From positions 1 through 6,610 of the forward strand of contig JAJQBF010000112.1 in the NCBI GenBank assembly GCA_021203425.1: a stretch of 6,610 nt of DNA, read 5' to 3'. The notes under the pieces are model-generated. The model was not told the DNA's origin, ran no database searches, and saw nothing but the letters and a program-made list of their open reading frames with translations. Both the position numbers and the translations under genes were made by a program. Of the stretch, positions 5,850 to 6,610 are shown one piece after another. The first letter of the stretch is position 1; every line of letters begins with the position of its first letter. Origin of the DNA: Clostridiales bacterium (lineage in GTDB: Bacteria; Bacillota; Clostridia; Lachnospirales; CAG-274).

Positions 5850-6588
5850 GCCAGCAGGCTCTGTTTGACTCTTTTACAATTTCTTCAACAAAATCCTGTT
5901 CTCCGCCGGTTGTAATTACAGCCAAATGACCGCCTAAACTTTCACAATATTCTTCGGCAGTTTCCCACAATTTGTAGTCTTTATAAACTATGTAGGAATG
6001 ACCGTTATATTCAACAGCGTCTTCCGGTATGTTTGCGGTAACCTTGTTTTGAACCTGTACTGTCTTCTCGATTTCGCAAATAAACCCTATGGTATTCGAC
6101 CCGAAATTATCTTCTTCACCGGGGTAAACATTGTCATAATACATATCGTTCCACTTAAAACGCTCCCTTTTACTTTTAACCGGATTCGCATTATTGTAAA
6201 TATGCACATAATCCTCTGTTTCCCCGTCGGATCTGCTGCAGTTATTGGGTTCACCGTTATCCCAGTTTGAATATTCAAAAGCCTCTCCCGTTACCCACTT
6301 AGGTTCGTTTTTCATTGTCAAACCAATCCAATACTGCTTTTTGTCTCCGGTTTCCATTAAGATTTCTATTGCTGCCTGTTCGGCGGCAGACGTAATTGTT
6401 GCTAAATAGCCGCCGTTATCTTTGCAATATTCATATGCCTCGTTCCACGTCATAGATTCGTCATATACTTCATATGTATGACCTCCCGAAGTAATTGAAT
6501 TAACCGGTGTCAGGTTTTTTGCGGCAGCACACTGAACCGAAGGGCAAACCATCGCCGCTATTAAAGAAATAACTACTAATTTTTTCAT
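5752..6588 (-). CDS. Secreted tandem C-type lectin-domain protein, 5' part, frameshifted
   Basis: This is the start of a surface lectin-like protein. Residues 1-23 form a signal peptide: MKK, a hydrophobic core, then an Ala-rich likely cleavage region (AAA at 21-23). A lipobox is not evident. CTLD1 spans about 36-172: Cys55 and Cys171 for the domain-closing disulfide, YWIGLT (86-91), EPN (113-115), WND (146-148) and GFICE. EPN with WND is the Ca-dependent, mannose-type sugar site in characterised C-type lectins; the sugar bound here is unknown. CTLD2 begins near 196 (YNGHSYIVY, then EEYC) and is in frame only to about Gly248. After that this frame yields about 30 unrelated residues and stops at 5752, while the true continuation lies in the next frame. 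The ATG at 6588 has GGGAGG 7 nt or so upstream. The promoter is outside the window. Confidence 0.85.
   Translation of the reverse strand: MKKLVVISLIAAMVCPSVQCAAAKNLTPVNSITSGGHTYEVYDESMTWNEAYEYCKDNGGYLATITSAAEQAAIEILMETGDKKQYWIGLTMKNEPKWVTGEAFEYSNWDNGEPNNCSRSDGETEDYVHIYNNANPVKSKRERFKWNDMYYDNVYPGEEDNFGSNTIGFICEIEKTVQVQNKVTANIPEDAVEYNGHSYIVYKDYKLWETAEEYCESLGGHLAVITTGGEQDFVEEIVKESNRACWLGGYKRCLGKKLALDNRGRIFIYTLGRRRAYI
5842..5847 (-). other. Frameshift site: one apparent extra base in CTLD2
   Basis: On the minus strand the codons read CTT GGT GGT TAC in the upstream frame. Skipping one G among the two GGT copies gives CTT GGT GTT ACA, which restores WLGVTRDASEKSWHWITG. That aligns with WIGLTMKNEPKWVTG in CTLD1, so the join is fixed to within a few bases. 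The site is a short GGTGG repeat, not a homopolymer, and I see no classic slippery heptamer or in-frame stop at the shift that would suggest programmed frameshifting. Confidence 0.85.
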
Positions 6589-6595
6589 ATTTTTA

Positions 6596-6601
6596 CCTCC
6601 C
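6596..6601 (-). promoter_or_regulatory. Ribosome binding site of the lectin gene
   Basis: GGGAGG on the minus strand ends 7 nt before the ATG at 6588, a near-ideal site for Firmicutes. It supports that start, which also gives a well-formed signal peptide. Confidence 0.85.
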
Positions 6602-6610
6602 TGTAATAAT

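Noticed and set aside
5842..5850. Programmed ribosomal frameshift in the lectin gene
   Set aside because: The site has no slippery heptamer, no stop codon at the shift and no obvious downstream hairpin. A mutation or sequence error is simpler, though not excluded.
5998..6278. Short ORFs on both strands inside CTLD1 (5998-6270 plus, 6087-6278 minus)
   Set aside because: Both overlap the clear CTLD1 reading frame and show no family features; they are frame shadows.

Overview
The window is low-GC DNA from what looks like an anaerobic Firmicute, probably of class Clostridia. The evidence is purine-rich Shine-Dalgarno sites (GGGAGG, GAGGAG, GAGGT), AT-rich gaps, a Gram-positive type signal peptide and three S-layer homology (SLH) repeats. 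No species can be named. Every supported gene is on the minus strand, so the transcribed order runs from high to low coordinates.

Region 1 (about 6601 down to 4983) holds a secreted, surface-anchored lectin-like protein. It has a signal peptide, two tandem C-type lectin domains (CTLDs) and three SLH repeats. Its reading frame is broken by one apparent extra base near 5842-5847, inside the second CTLD, so it appears as two overlapping ORFs (5752-6588 and 4983-5849). Restoring the frame gives one protein of about 534 residues.

Region 2 (4982-4851) is a 132-bp gap. It carries a good sigma-A-like promoter (TTGACT, 17 bp, TAAACT) pointing into the next gene, the ribosome binding site of that gene, and a perfect 10-bp inverted repeat that brackets both.

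Region 3 (4850 down to 62) is a tight five-gene sugar-nucleotide operon: ugd (UDP-glucose 6-dehydrogenase), rfbA, rfbB, rfbD and rfbC. The last four are the complete dTDP-L-rhamnose pathway, from glucose-1-phosphate and dTTP to dTDP-L-rhamnose. ugd adds UDP-glucuronate. Spacings are 58, 26, 1 and 3 nt, and the operon ends in a hairpin terminator at 18-49. Together the enzymes supply activated rhamnose and glucuronic acid for a cell-surface polysaccharide. The glycosyltransferases that use them are not in the window.

The enzymes are textbook family members with intact motifs. The less ordinary parts are the CTLD-SLH protein, its frameshift, and the inverted repeats around the operon promoter. 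I saw no RNA gene, mobile element, CRISPR array or plus-strand gene.
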